From DASPKM01 sp035628135 (GTDB lineage Bacteria > Bacteroidota > Bacteroidia > Chitinophagales > Chitinophagaceae): 64,000 nt of DNA. Numbering within the stretch: the first letter of the stretch is position 1; each line of letters starts with the position of its first letter. The stretch is taken from the NCBI GenBank assembly GCA_035628135.1, contig DASPKM010000010.1:992001-1056000 (forward strand), in the 5' to 3' direction. Below, in pieces: positions 34,746 through 43,825 of this stretch. Made by a program: the position numbers and the translations under genes. The notes under the pieces were generated by a model. That model was given only the letters and a program-made list of their open reading frames with translations. It was not told where the DNA came from and did not search any database.

Positions 34746-34790
34746 GGGCGTCCGGTGCTGCAATGCGCCGGCGCCCTTTGATTTTATCAG
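34746..34790 (+). terminator. Long hairpin terminator
   Basis: GGGCG-T-CCGGTGC paired with GCGCCGG-CGCCC (12 bp with one bulged base) and a TGCAAT loop, followed by TTTGATTTTATC. It lies 19 bases after the NTF2-like lipoprotein stop and should end its transcript. Confidence 0.7.
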
Positions 34791-35076
34791 GTGTTTATAC
34801 TGTTGCAAAAGGTTTCGGGAAGTATATCTAGGGTACTGCATCGTGCGAGCCCATGAAGGCCTGTACCTCGGCGCGGGCACCCAAGAAACGGACTGCCTTT
34901 CAATCATGTTCCTCCTGGCCATTCAGTAACCTGCTACGGAAAATACCATTTGAGTCTTTTGCAAAGCACCACGTCTTCACCCGCCGCTTTACTTTCGACG
35001 AGCCAACGGCCACATACACAAAAGCACTTATGTAATAAAACACCCTAACTTCCGTTTTTGAGAAAATCCATTTCCT
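34791..35076. other. Gene-free interval before the nuclease gene
   Basis: 286 bases beyond the terminator. Short open frames occur on both strands but have no recognisable features. It probably contains the promoter of the nuclease gene; a sequence CCTAACTTCCG at about 35041 is close to, but not, the -7 consensus. Confidence 0.5.
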
Positions 35077-35682
35077 ATGGCACACTGCCAATCCTGTCAC
35101 TCCTATGTCCTGTACGAAAGCGCCGTATGCGCTTCCTGCTTCGAGCAGCGCAATAACCTCTGGGTAGTAGAGGATGAGTTTCCTGACACATATGGGCTGC
35201 ATAACCGCGAGTGGAACTTCCGCTATAAAATGATCAAGGGCAAGATTGCGGAAACACTTATCCAGCAATTGTTCCTCTCGCATAAATACAGTGTTTATCA
35301 CTACGGAATGGAGTATACCATGCCGGCGCTTTCAGCGGTGGGCGGCTCCGGAAATCCCGTGATGGACCGTATCAGGAACATGCCCGATTTTGTAGTACAG
35401 CACCGCCTGTACAAGGAAACTTATTTTGTAGAAGTTAAGTTCAGGGCCAATGGCCGCTTTTCAGAAAAAGACCTGGACAAGAATTATCCCTACGATGATG
35501 CGCTGGTTATAGTGGTATCCAAAAACGATATCAAATGCCTTTCGGTAAAAGAACTCAGGCAAGGATTTGAAATATCCCCCGAGTGCAGCAACCATCTCTC
35601 CGACCGACCGGAATTTCAACTAAGAAAGGATGTAGTGATCGATTTCTGCCGCTTTGCGGAAACCGTTTTCGAGGGCGTGTAG
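35077..35682 (+). CDS. Zinc ribbon-PD-(D/E)XK nuclease-like protein
   Basis: 201 residues. An N-terminal four-cysteine zinc ribbon (C4, C7, C18, C21; MAHCQSCHSY and AVCASCFEQ) is followed by a domain that looks like the PD-(D/E)XK nuclease fold: E59 in GKIAETLIQQLF, D104 in MPDFVVQHR and E119-V-K121 in YFVEVKFRANGRF, with a further LVIVVSKNDIK strand. These are the three metal and catalytic positions in the expected order. No partner methylase, helicase or specificity gene is adjacent. Fold assignment is inferred from motifs; I cannot name the family. Confidence 0.7.
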   Translation: MAHCQSCHSYVLYESAVCASCFEQRNNLWVVEDEFPDTYGLHNREWNFRYKMIKGKIAETLIQQLFLSHKYSVYHYGMEYTMPALSAVGGSGNPVMDRIRNMPDFVVQHRLYKETYFVEVKFRANGRFSEKDLDKNYPYDDALVIVVSKNDIKCLSVKELRQGFEISPECSNHLSDRPEFQLRKDVVIDFCRFAETVFEGV

Positions 35683-35683
35683 G

Positions 35684-36334
35684 TTAGTAAAATTCGTACG
35701 TAATTTTTGTTATGATGGCGCTCTCCCTCTTTTTCTTTTCATCCAGGTACTCCAGAATCTCCGATATCAATCCATATTCATTTTCGTTGCAACCAATTGA
35801 CGGTCCTGTCGTAAAATGAATGCTTTCTATTTGGCCTTTTTTATTGAAACTGGAACGATACACGACAGTATCCTTCCCTCGTCTGCTTTGTATAATTTTT
35901 TCAAGTTTGCCGGAAGAAGTATAATGGAGCCAACTTGTATCTGAACTCGCATCAATATAATATAGCTGCCTATGGTCTTTTGCATACCTGCTTGTTGAAA
36001 TAGTGCCGGCCCCAAAAGCAATTATTTCAATATCAAAGGAAGAATCGGCATAAAAAGTAAACATATGCCATTCGTCTTCCCGCTGCTTTTCATCAAACCT
36101 CACCAGGCTTGGTTTGCCATTAGGCAACTCTTGCCATTTGTATGTAAAAGCCAGTTTTCCATTAACGAATACTATGGAATCGTTCCCATCTCTTCCGTAG
36201 TAAGTCTTTATTTCCACGTCAGGGCTTTTCCTGGTAGAGGACAAAATCCCTTTACTGACGATCTCATGTCTCATAGGTTGGCTTAATCCCTGCAGCGCCA
36301 GCAGGCAACAGATCGCTGAAATGATGTATTTCAT
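35684..36334 (-). CDS. Exported protein of unknown function
   Basis: 216 residues with a signal peptide (YIISAICCLLALQGLSQ, cleavage near residue 18). The mature part is beta-rich with repeated Tyr/Ser/Asp pairs (SFDIEIIAFGAGTISTSRYA and QLYYIDASSDTSWLHYTSS) and looks like a small repetitive beta-sheet (possibly toxin_15/MORN-like or RHS-like strands). I do not recognise a family. The stop lies 1 base after the converging nuclease gene stop, and it is 2 bases from the start-proximal GH3 gene end, suggesting it follows GH3 in the same operon direction reversed: the two share the minus strand with this gene downstream. Confidence 0.6.
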   Translation of the reverse strand: MKYIISAICCLLALQGLSQPMRHEIVSKGILSSTRKSPDVEIKTYYGRDGNDSIVFVNGKLAFTYKWQELPNGKPSLVRFDEKQREDEWHMFTFYADSSFDIEIIAFGAGTISTSRYAKDHRQLYYIDASSDTSWLHYTSSGKLEKIIQSRRGKDTVVYRSSFNKKGQIESIHFTTGPSIGCNENEYGLISEILEYLDEKKKRESAIITKITYEFY

Positions 36335-36336
36335 AA

Positions 36337-39270
36337 TCAGATCCCCAACGCTTTATAAATTGCTTCATGCACTTTGCCCCTGATGTTCATCTGGCCAAGC
36401 TTGTTGAAATTAGGACCCGATGAATTTACCCGGTTCGATAAGAAAATAAACACAAGATTGTACTTGGGGTCAACCCACCAGCAGGTGCCGGTAAAACCAG
36501 TATGCCCAAACGTGGCGGGAGATGCCGACGCGCAGGGATATGGCTCCGGCCTTTCATAATTATTTTTTTCAGGTTTGTCGAAGCCCAGCCCGCGGCGGCT
36601 GATCAGCGTATGATAGGCTGTAAAATAATCGATGGTCTCCTGTTTAAAATAGCGCTTGCCATTGATCACGCCTCCATTCAGCATCAATTGCGAGAGCACC
36701 GCCAGGTCGCGGGCATTGCTGAACAAACCTGCATGACCGGCCACTCCGCCAAACATGGCGGCACCGGGATCATGTACATCGCCTTGTATGAGTTGTTTCC
36801 TGAAATAAGGTTCCTGTTCAGTAGGCGCTATCTGCTCCACATTAAACCGTTCCCGCGGCTTGAAGCCGGTGGTCTTCATGCCGAGCGGAACATAAAAAGT
36901 TTTCTGAACATATTCATCCAAGGGCATGCCTGTAACGCTCTCTACTATCTTGCCAAGGAAAATAAAATCATTATCACTGTAAATATATTTTCCACGCGGG
37001 CCCAGCTCGCTGGTAAGGATGCGGCTGTACATGGTGTCTATCCAATCCCTTCGCAGGTACATGTTCTCCGCTACGCGAACATTGAAGGCATCCTGACGTT
37101 GCGTGGCATACAAAGCGGCCATCGGCGCTCCGCCATTGGCCGAATCGATGGTTTCGCGGTAAAAAGGTATCCATGCTTTCAAACCCGCCTGGTGCAACAA
37201 AATATCATCGAGCGTCAGTAATTCTTTATTGGTATTCCTTACCCAGGGTAAAAAATCACCCAGCGGTTTGTGCAGGTCCAGCCGGCCTTCATCATACAAT
37301 TTCATAATGGACATGGTGGTAGCGCAGATCTTGGTAACAGAGGCCAGGTCGTAAATTGTTTGCGTAGTAACAGGCTTCGCATCGGTATATGCCATTTGCC
37401 CGAATGCTTTTTCATACACCACGCGGCCATCCTTTGCCACCAATACCACTGCGCCCGGATACGCCTGCTTATCGATGCCATCTTTTACAATGGAATCCAC
37501 CACATGCAGTTTTTGTACATCAAACCCCAGCATGGAAGGCGGTGCGTCGGGCAACAGCGAAGCAGTGGTAATGCCGGTTCCGTACTTCAATTCAGGGCAA
37601 ACCGTAACAGGCAGTTTCCCTTTCGGGGTTATTTTACCCTGCAGCAAATCGGCGGCAGCCTCCTGTACAGTCTCATCATCTTCGTAACATGCTACCAATA
37701 CTTTGGCATCGCAGGTATTGGACAGTATATAAGGATTTCCAAAAGCAAACGTAATGGACCTATTTTCCTGCTGCAACTGTTGCAACAAACCGGTGGCGGC
37801 CTTGCTTACACCGAAGTTATTGGCGGGGAAACGGGCATAGTTGTGCAGTCCTATGATCACCACCTGGTAACGGTTCCTGATAAGGTCCAGCATGGCCTTT
37901 GCTTTTTCTTCGTTGAGCGAATAATCGAAATAATATACATGGGCGCCATAATCGTCGCGCATCCTGCGCGCAAAAGCATTGTCCTGCTTAACTCCCATGG
38001 CCACATATGCAATGTTTTGCACCTGCCGCGGCATGAGTGGAAAAATTGCAGCCTCGCTGTTGCGCACCAGCGTCAACGACTGTTCAGCGATCCTGCGCCG
38101 CATCTCGGGTATGCCCCTGTTTACATCGTTGGTGAGATTAGTGGTATCGATGGGTTTCAGGTTGGCGAGGCCGTACTGGTACTTGGCCCTCAGCACTTTT
38201 TTTACGCGGTTATCGATGTCGCTCCACTTAAGTTTTTTCTTTTTGATGGCTTCCTTCACTTTCTGAATGCTTCCGGGAATATCGCCGGGCAGGCACAGCA
38301 TATCATTACCGGCAATCAGCGATTCAACTGAGGCATCGCCATCGGGAAAGAACTTGGTGACGCCGCGCATCTCCAACGCATCTGTAAATGAAATGCCTTT
38401 GTAGTTCATTTCGTTGCGCAGCAGCCTGGTAACATTGGCCTTGGAAAGAGAGGTAGCGCGGTTGGCGGTATTATCGATAGCGGGAATATACAAGTGCGCT
38501 ATCATTACGCTGCCAACGCCGGCATCGAATAATTTCTGAAAAGGATACAACTCCAGCGATTGCAGCTCGGATTTGTTTTTATTGATCACCGGCAAATCCA
38601 GGTGCGAATCAACCGAAACATCGCCGTGGCCCGGAAAATGTTTCGCGCAAGCCATTACGCCAACATCCTGCATGCCTTTGGAATATTGAACGCCGTATTC
38701 GGCTACCTTGAATTTATCTTCACCGAATGAGCGGTCGTTGATAACAGGGTTGGCGGGATTGTTATTGACGTCTACTACGGGCGCATAATTAACCTGTATG
38801 CCCATGCGCTTGCATTGTTCTCCTACCAGCCTTCCGTATTCATACATCAGTTTAGGATCGTTCATGGCGCCCAGCATCAATTGGCGGGGCAGGGGCAGCA
38901 CACTGTCCATGCGCATGCCCAATCCATTCTCTGCATCGATGCAAATGAGTATCGGCGTTTTGGCAATACGCTGCATATAGTTCAGGAAATTGGCTTGTGC
39001 CAATGGTCCTCCCTGGAACATGCAAATGCCGCCGACATTGTATTTCTTTATCTGCTCTTCTACCTCTTTAGTAAACAAAATGGGCTTTCGCGTGCGGGGT
39101 TCGAAGCTGGAGCCGCGCACTACCATCAGTTGGGCGATCTTTTCATCCTTGTTCAGGGTTTTGAACACGCTGTCTACCCACGCGCTTTGAGATAGGTTGG
39201 AGCGGAACTGTGCCTGAGTACAAATGGTTACCACCAGGGCAAGGGCCAATACAATCGTCCTACTAATCAT
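36337..39270 (-). CDS. GH3 beta-N-acetylglucosaminidase fused to a serine hydrolase
   Basis: 977 residues with a signal peptide. Residues about 25-360 are a GH3 NagZ-like barrel with CAKHFPGHGDVSVDSHLDLP (His of the catalytic dyad) and the nucleophile D297 in FTDALEMRGV. A GH3 C-domain-like region (about 380-590) follows. The C-terminal part (about 600-977) is a class C beta-lactamase-type hydrolase with an intact S644-V-T-K647, YSDND and GHTGFTGTCWWVD. Known fusions of this kind in Bacteroidota act on peptidoglycan turnover products in the periplasm: the GH3 part trims GlcNAc and the hydrolase probably acts on peptide or acyl groups. All three active-site motifs are present. Confidence 0.92.
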   Translation of the reverse strand: MISRTIVLALALVVTICTQAQFRSNLSQSAWVDSVFKTLNKDEKIAQLMVVRGSSFEPRTRKPILFTKEVEEQIKKYNVGGICMFQGGPLAQANFLNYMQRIAKTPILICIDAENGLGMRMDSVLPLPRQLMLGAMNDPKLMYEYGRLVGEQCKRMGIQVNYAPVVDVNNNPANPVINDRSFGEDKFKVAEYGVQYSKGMQDVGVMACAKHFPGHGDVSVDSHLDLPVINKNKSELQSLELYPFQKLFDAGVGSVMIAHLYIPAIDNTANRATSLSKANVTRLLRNEMNYKGISFTDALEMRGVTKFFPDGDASVESLIAGNDMLCLPGDIPGSIQKVKEAIKKKKLKWSDIDNRVKKVLRAKYQYGLANLKPIDTTNLTNDVNRGIPEMRRRIAEQSLTLVRNSEAAIFPLMPRQVQNIAYVAMGVKQDNAFARRMRDDYGAHVYYFDYSLNEEKAKAMLDLIRNRYQVVIIGLHNYARFPANNFGVSKAATGLLQQLQQENRSITFAFGNPYILSNTCDAKVLVACYEDDETVQEAAADLLQGKITPKGKLPVTVCPELKYGTGITTASLLPDAPPSMLGFDVQKLHVVDSIVKDGIDKQAYPGAVVLVAKDGRVVYEKAFGQMAYTDAKPVTTQTIYDLASVTKICATTMSIMKLYDEGRLDLHKPLGDFLPWVRNTNKELLTLDDILLHQAGLKAWIPFYRETIDSANGGAPMAALYATQRQDAFNVRVAENMYLRRDWIDTMYSRILTSELGPRGKYIYSDNDFIFLGKIVESVTGMPLDEYVQKTFYVPLGMKTTGFKPRERFNVEQIAPTEQEPYFRKQLIQGDVHDPGAAMFGGVAGHAGLFSNARDLAVLSQLMLNGGVINGKRYFKQETIDYFTAYHTLISRRGLGFDKPEKNNYERPEPYPCASASPATFGHTGFTGTCWWVDPKYNLVFIFLSNRVNSSGPNFNKLGQMNIRGKVHEAIYKALGI

Positions 39271-39340
39271 GATATGATGATTTAATCCATTGGAAGCTAT
39301 AAAATTAAGGATAAATGGGATGGGTGTGATGTTAGAGTTT

Positions 39341-40015
39341 CTATAATGGTTTCAGTGCTATTCTCCTGAACTCTACCTCGGTGCCTTCGGCTTGTATGGC
39401 GATCTGTCCTTTGTTAGCGGTGCAATTGCTACCCTCGTTTACCAAATCCCCATTTACCCATACCTTGATCGAATTGCCCCTGCATTCTATCACCATAAAA
39501 TTCCATTCGCCCGGTTTTTTTTCCGAGCTGTCCGTAAGGTTGCGTATCCTGCGTTGTTTGCCGTCTGTAGTGCCCCATTCGTTCCGCGGCCCTCTTCTTT
39601 TTTCCATATCAGGTACAGTAATGTCTTCGGCTATGCACCAGAAATCGCCGGCGTTGCCATGTTCCAATTGTACTTCCAGCGATTGCGGGAACATTCCATA
39701 CAATGCCCTCGGCATGGACGCATGCACCAGCACCCCGCAATTACCTGGCTTGTTGGGATATCGGTATTCAACTGCGAGGGAATAGTTCTCGAAAACAGAG
39801 TCCGTTATCAGGTGCCCTTCCGGCGCGGCAAGGCTTACCAGCATGCCATCGCGTACGATAAAAGGGATTTTGACCGCGGTATTGGTATCCATTTCCGGCA
39901 CATCCGCATGCCAGCCGCTAAGGTCCTTTCCATTGAAGAGCTGGCGGGGGTCCTCGCGTTTCCGAACAGTGCAGGAAATAACCAGTATGAAGGCAAAGAG
40001 GAGATAATTTTTCAT
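39341..40015 (-). CDS. DUF1080 (3-keto-disaccharide hydrolase-like) lipoprotein
   Basis: 224 residues from the ATG complementary to 40013-40015 (MKNYLLFAFILVISC, lipoprotein signal with cysteine near residue 15). The domain is the DUF1080/concanavalin-like fold: LFNGKDLSGWHADVPEMD, NYSLAVEYRYPNKPGNCGVLVHAS, YGMFPQSLEVQLEHGNAGDFWC and NFMVIECRGNSIKVWVNGDLVNEG. It should be exported and bind or hydrolyse keto-glycosides. It is divergent from mutL and probably expressed alone. Confidence 0.9.
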   Translation of the reverse strand: MKNYLLFAFILVISCTVRKREDPRQLFNGKDLSGWHADVPEMDTNTAVKIPFIVRDGMLVSLAAPEGHLITDSVFENYSLAVEYRYPNKPGNCGVLVHASMPRALYGMFPQSLEVQLEHGNAGDFWCIAEDITVPDMEKRRGPRNEWGTTDGKQRRIRNLTDSSEKKPGEWNFMVIECRGNSIKVWVNGDLVNEGSNCTANKGQIAIQAEGTEVEFRRIALKPL

Positions 40016-40082
40016 GCGCAAATTTTGGGGGATTTCAACAAATTAAATTAAACTATTTTAGCGGGTTCTAAACCTGACAAGT

Positions 40083-41924
40083 GTGGCTGATATCATTCAA
40101 CTGTTGCCGGACAATATTGCCAACCAGATTGCGGCCGGTGAAGTAATCCAAAGGCCTGCCAGTGCCGTAAAGGAATTGATGGAAAACGCAGTGGACGCAG
40201 GGGCCACCTCTATCCAGCTTTTTGTGAACGATGCCGGCAAATCGCTTATACAGGTAATCGACAACGGCAAGGGCATGAGCGAAACCGATGCGCGCATGTG
40301 CTTCGAACGGCATGCCACCTCCAAGATCACTACCATCGAAGACTTGTTCCGCATCCGCACCATGGGCTTCCGCGGTGAGGCGCTGGCCTCTATTGCAGCA
40401 GTTGCCCAGGTTGAACTAAAGACACGCCGCGCCGATGATGAAATAGGCACCCGCATAGAAATAGAAAACAGTTTGGTGATAAGGCAGGAGCCGGCGGCCA
40501 TACCGGTAGGCTCCAATATCGCCATGAAGAATGTATTCTTCAATGTGCCCGCCCGCCGAAATTTTTTGAAGAGCAATGCAGCGGAATTGCGCCATATCGT
40601 GGATGAATTCATTCGCGTGGCCATGGCCTTTCCCGCCATATTTTTTTCGTTCACCAGTAATGGACAGCAGGTATTTCACCTCGAGAAAGGATCGTTGAAA
40701 CAGCGCATCGTACAATTGCTCGGCAACCATTACAACGCCAAGCTGGTAACCGTGCAGGAGCAAACAGATTATCTCAACATCACCGGGTTTGTGGGTAAGC
40801 CGGAGACGGCCAAAAAAACCAGGGGCGACCAATACTTCTTCGTCAACAACCGCTTCATACGCAGCGCTTACCTGAACCATGCGGTGATGAATGCCTACCA
40901 GGATATGATACCGGCCGACAGCTTTCCGCTCTACGTATTGTTCATTGAGCTCGACCCGGCGCAGATAGATATCAATGTGCATCCCACCAAGCAGGAAATA
41001 AAGTTCGAGGACGAAAAGATCGTTTACGCCTTTGTGCAGGCCGCGGTAAAACATGCGCTGGCGCAATTCAGCATTACGCCCACCCTCGATTTTGACCTCG
41101 ACCCTTCCATTCAACAACTGGACGCGGTAAGCAAGCCATTTACCGAAGAGCAGCAGGCGGCGGCCGCATCTACCAACCTGTACAAGACCTTTACACAAAA
41201 GCACCAGGCGCATTTTATCGAACCTTCGCAAAAAGCGGAATTAAAACACTGGCGTGATTTTTATGAAATGCCGGGCAGCCAGGATGCACAGCAACCTTCT
41301 GCCGCTTTGGAGCACGAACAAACTGTTACGCAGGAAGTGCAGCGGCAGCCTCTAACGGGTACGCCTGAGTTAACTCAGCTGCTTGGCACCTATATTGTTT
41401 CTCCGGCTGACCGCGGCTTCATTTTGGTTCACCAGCAACTGGCGCATGAGCGTATTTTATATGAGCGATATGCGCAGGCGTCGCAGTCGCAGCCCATTCC
41501 AGTTCAGCAAAGCCTGTTTCCCGTAACGCTCAACCTTGCATCGGCCGATGCCGTGCTATTGCAGGAACTGCTGCCGCATCTTCAGCAACTGGGCTACCAG
41601 GTAGAACATTTCGGCAACAACAGTTTTATCGTGCAGGGAACGCCGGCCGATGTGCAGCAAGGCAATGAAAAAGCCGCCATCGAAGGAATGCTGGAACAAT
41701 TCAAACATTCCAGCGGTGAAATAAAATTATCGGCAAGAGAAAAACTTGTTCGCGCACTGGCAAGGCAGCACGCCATTAAGCCGGGGCAAAAACTTTCCAA
41801 AGACGAAATGAGCGGCATGATCGAAGCCCTATTTCAATGCGCCCAACCCAATGTAAGCCCGTCGGGCAACCCGGTGTACATCGAGTTTAAGCGGGAATAT
41901 TTGGAGAAGCTGTTTGGTCATTGA
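40083..41924 (+). CDS. mutL: DNA mismatch repair protein MutL
   Basis: 613 residues starting at GTG 40083 (ADIIQLLPDNIANQIAAGEV), the only start that gives a proper MutL N-terminus. The GHKL ATPase motifs are complete: ELMENAVDAGA, VIDNGKGM, RHATSKI and GFRGEAL. The C-terminal endonuclease-type motif D-Q-H-A-x2-E-x4-E is altered to H450-Q-Q-L-A-H-E-R-I-L-Y-E, so the usual metal Asp and His are not present. The last two residues (GH) and the TGA stop lie inside an octamer-repeat element. It should couple MutS recognition to strand removal. Confidence 0.96.
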   Translation: MADIIQLLPDNIANQIAAGEVIQRPASAVKELMENAVDAGATSIQLFVNDAGKSLIQVIDNGKGMSETDARMCFERHATSKITTIEDLFRIRTMGFRGEALASIAAVAQVELKTRRADDEIGTRIEIENSLVIRQEPAAIPVGSNIAMKNVFFNVPARRNFLKSNAAELRHIVDEFIRVAMAFPAIFFSFTSNGQQVFHLEKGSLKQRIVQLLGNHYNAKLVTVQEQTDYLNITGFVGKPETAKKTRGDQYFFVNNRFIRSAYLNHAVMNAYQDMIPADSFPLYVLFIELDPAQIDINVHPTKQEIKFEDEKIVYAFVQAAVKHALAQFSITPTLDFDLDPSIQQLDAVSKPFTEEQQAAAASTNLYKTFTQKHQAHFIEPSQKAELKHWRDFYEMPGSQDAQQPSAALEHEQTVTQEVQRQPLTGTPELTQLLGTYIVSPADRGFILVHQQLAHERILYERYAQASQSQPIPVQQSLFPVTLNLASADAVLLQELLPHLQQLGYQVEHFGNNSFIVQGTPADVQQGNEKAAIEGMLEQFKHSSGEIKLSAREKLVRALARQHAIKPGQKLSKDEMSGMIEALFQCAQPNVSPSGNPVYIEFKREYLEKLFGH

Positions 41925-41985
41925 GCCATTAAGTCAATAGGTCATTAATCTTCAATGACTAATGACCTATTGACCCAATGACTTC
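41915..41985. repeat. Octamer inverted-repeat element 5
   Basis: TGGTCATT, GAGCCATT, AAGTCAAT, AGGTCATT, a 7-base centre (AATCTTC), AATGACT (7), AATGACCT, ATTGACCC, AATGACTT and C. Left and right arms are complementary. The mutL stop codon (41922-41924) lies in the first word, and the element ends 14 bases before the 3' end of the converging gene at 41999. Confidence 0.88.
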
Positions 41986-41998
41986 TTTACATTGTTGA

Positions 41999-43825
41999 TT
42001 ACCAATTATAAGCAGAATAATACCCACCTTTCTTCCGTTGCTCCAAAATGTTGAAGCGCAGATATAGCAGGAAGGAACGGTTCCTGTCCTGTGTAACTGG
42101 CAATGCACTGTTCACGCGCAAATTCACAAAATCGCGCATGGCCTGGTTATAGCGAACACCCAGCGTAAATCTTTTGAAATAATAATTGGCGTCGAACTGG
42201 TAGCGCCACTCGCTTGGTGCGAACATGGCGGCAACAGAATCGTCTTTAAAGCGGCGCGTAAAAGATTGGTAACTTGCCGGGTTCGATCCATCGGTCCTTT
42301 TTTCTTCAAACGAGGCCACGCCACTCAGCAGCGATGAATACTGCAAGCCGCTTCCGATAAAAAAGTTGCGGGCGGGACTATAATACACGTTAAAGGGAAT
42401 ATTGAAATAATACAGTTTCTCCAGGTACACATTCTTCTCCAGCGTCATGGTAGGAGAAGGCTGCATGCTGCTCCTTGATAGCAGCAACCTGTCAGTATAT
42501 TGCGGCGATTGAAAATGAAACTCCGTCTGCAAAAACAGTTTGGGGTTGATGTAATACTGGAAGAACGGAGCAGGCAGATAGTCCGCAATGCGGCTTGTTT
42601 TAGCGCTTACGTTATACGATGATGCCTGTTGGTTACCGATGGCAAAGCTTTGCGGAATGGTCAAACCCGCCGCGAAAGTTATCTCACGGTCTTCTCCACC
42701 AAAATTGCCACGCATTTGCGCGCCGCTCACCGGGCGGTTATCTTTCTCCATGTACTGATCGCGTAATTGCCTTGCTGATTCCCGGTCGGTTTTTCCGTGG
42801 ATCGCCATCATCCGGGGTGAAACGGCCGCAGCGTCATTGAACACCGTTGAAGGGCCGGTTATTTGGTCTTCTTCAACCAGGCTTGTATTTATTGCCGATG
42901 CTTCCACATCTCTTACAACAGTTTCAGCGGTGCCGGAAGCATTGTCGAAGGACCTGGTATCGGGTGTTTTAGTCGATCCGGCGTTGCGGTCAAGCTGTTC
43001 ATTGCCTTTATCCTTTCCCGAAGCATTCGCAAGATTTTGATCAGCCGTTTTTTCAGAAGCAATATCATCAATGGAAGAATTGTTCTTCTTTGCATCAACC
43101 GTTCTGCCATTATTTCTCCTGGTATTATCCTGAAGTTCTTTATCCGATAATATATTTTCGTCAGCGGTCGCTCGTTTACTAGTTACGGAGTTACCGGTCG
43201 TACGGTCATCGTCTTTGGTGCGTACAGGGCTGTTAATGCTGTTCGCGGTTCTTTTTTTACCGTAAGAAGGTGTAATGCTTTTATCGGTTGTTCGTGCACG
43301 TTGGTCATTGGTTTTTACAGCATTCTCATTATCGTCAGCCGCATTCAACTGTTGTCCTCTGGATGGTTTATCACCGGGAGTATTTGCTGGTGTAGCGTTG
43401 TTGTTGGCGGTGTTATCACCGGCAACATTATTATCAGTTGTGTTTTTGTTATTATCCTTATCAACTATTGCTTGAGTAGCGTTTTTATCATTGTTTGATT
43501 GGGATGTTGTATTGCCCGTTGCATTATTATTATCGCTGTTGGCAGCCGGGGATGGCGGCGTATTGTTTACTGCCTCGGTATTGGCAAGGCCTTCATTGCC
43601 GGAATTATTCAATTGCTGCGTCAGCCATACTGACAACATAATGATGCCGGCCGTGATGCCCATCCACCACCACTTCCTGTTACCGCCCCAGCCCGCGGCT
43701 CCGCCTTCGGGCATGTCGCGGTCCAACAACCTGCGCATCTGCTCCCACGAGCGGTCCACGTCCGGGACCGGCACGTTGCGCAGCTTATCTGCCAGGTGTC
43801 TTTCGTTTGATTGTAAATTGTTCAT
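41999..43825 (-). CDS. Sigma-factor partner: membrane protein with Asn-rich linker and barrel-like C-terminus
   Basis: 608 residues. A short cytoplasmic N-terminal part (RNVPVPDVDRSWEQMRRLLD) resembles anti-sigma regulators, followed by one membrane helix (about 51-70, KWWWMGITAGIIMLSVWLTQ). Residues about 75-340 form a low-complexity linker very rich in Asn, Asp, Thr and Lys. The C-terminal 240 residues (about 370-608) have alternating aromatic strands (FFQYYINPKLFLQTEFHFQS, YYFNIPFNVYYSPARNFFIG) like a PorT-type outer-membrane barrel. The start ATG overlaps the sigma factor stop by 4 bases. A regulator that spans both membranes is a plausible reading. Confidence 0.8.
   Translation of the reverse strand: MNNLQSNERHLADKLRNVPVPDVDRSWEQMRRLLDRDMPEGGAAGWGGNRKWWWMGITAGIIMLSVWLTQQLNNSGNEGLANTEAVNNTPPSPAANSDNNNATGNTTSQSNNDKNATQAIVDKDNNKNTTDNNVAGDNTANNNATPANTPGDKPSRGQQLNAADDNENAVKTNDQRARTTDKSITPSYGKKRTANSINSPVRTKDDDRTTGNSVTSKRATADENILSDKELQDNTRRNNGRTVDAKKNNSSIDDIASEKTADQNLANASGKDKGNEQLDRNAGSTKTPDTRSFDNASGTAETVVRDVEASAINTSLVEEDQITGPSTVFNDAAAVSPRMMAIHGKTDRESARQLRDQYMEKDNRPVSGAQMRGNFGGEDREITFAAGLTIPQSFAIGNQQASSYNVSAKTSRIADYLPAPFFQYYINPKLFLQTEFHFQSPQYTDRLLLSRSSMQPSPTMTLEKNVYLEKLYYFNIPFNVYYSPARNFFIGSGLQYSSLLSGVASFEEKRTDGSNPASYQSFTRRFKDDSVAAMFAPSEWRYQFDANYYFKRFTLGVRYNQAMRDFVNLRVNSALPVTQDRNRSFLLYLRFNILEQRKKGGYYSAYNW

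Noticed and set aside
34853..35035. Plus-strand 60-codon frame before the nuclease gene
   Set aside because: No start context or motif; probably untranslated upstream DNA.
37270..38331. Long open frame on the plus strand inside the GH3-serine hydrolase gene (about 350 codons)
   Set aside because: It is antisense to a gene with clear catalytic motifs; its product is unlike any protein, and such frames arise from the codon bias of the real gene.
40416..41231. Minus-strand frame of about 270 codons inside mutL
   Set aside because: Antisense shadow of the GHKL and linker region of mutL; no motifs and no ribosome site.
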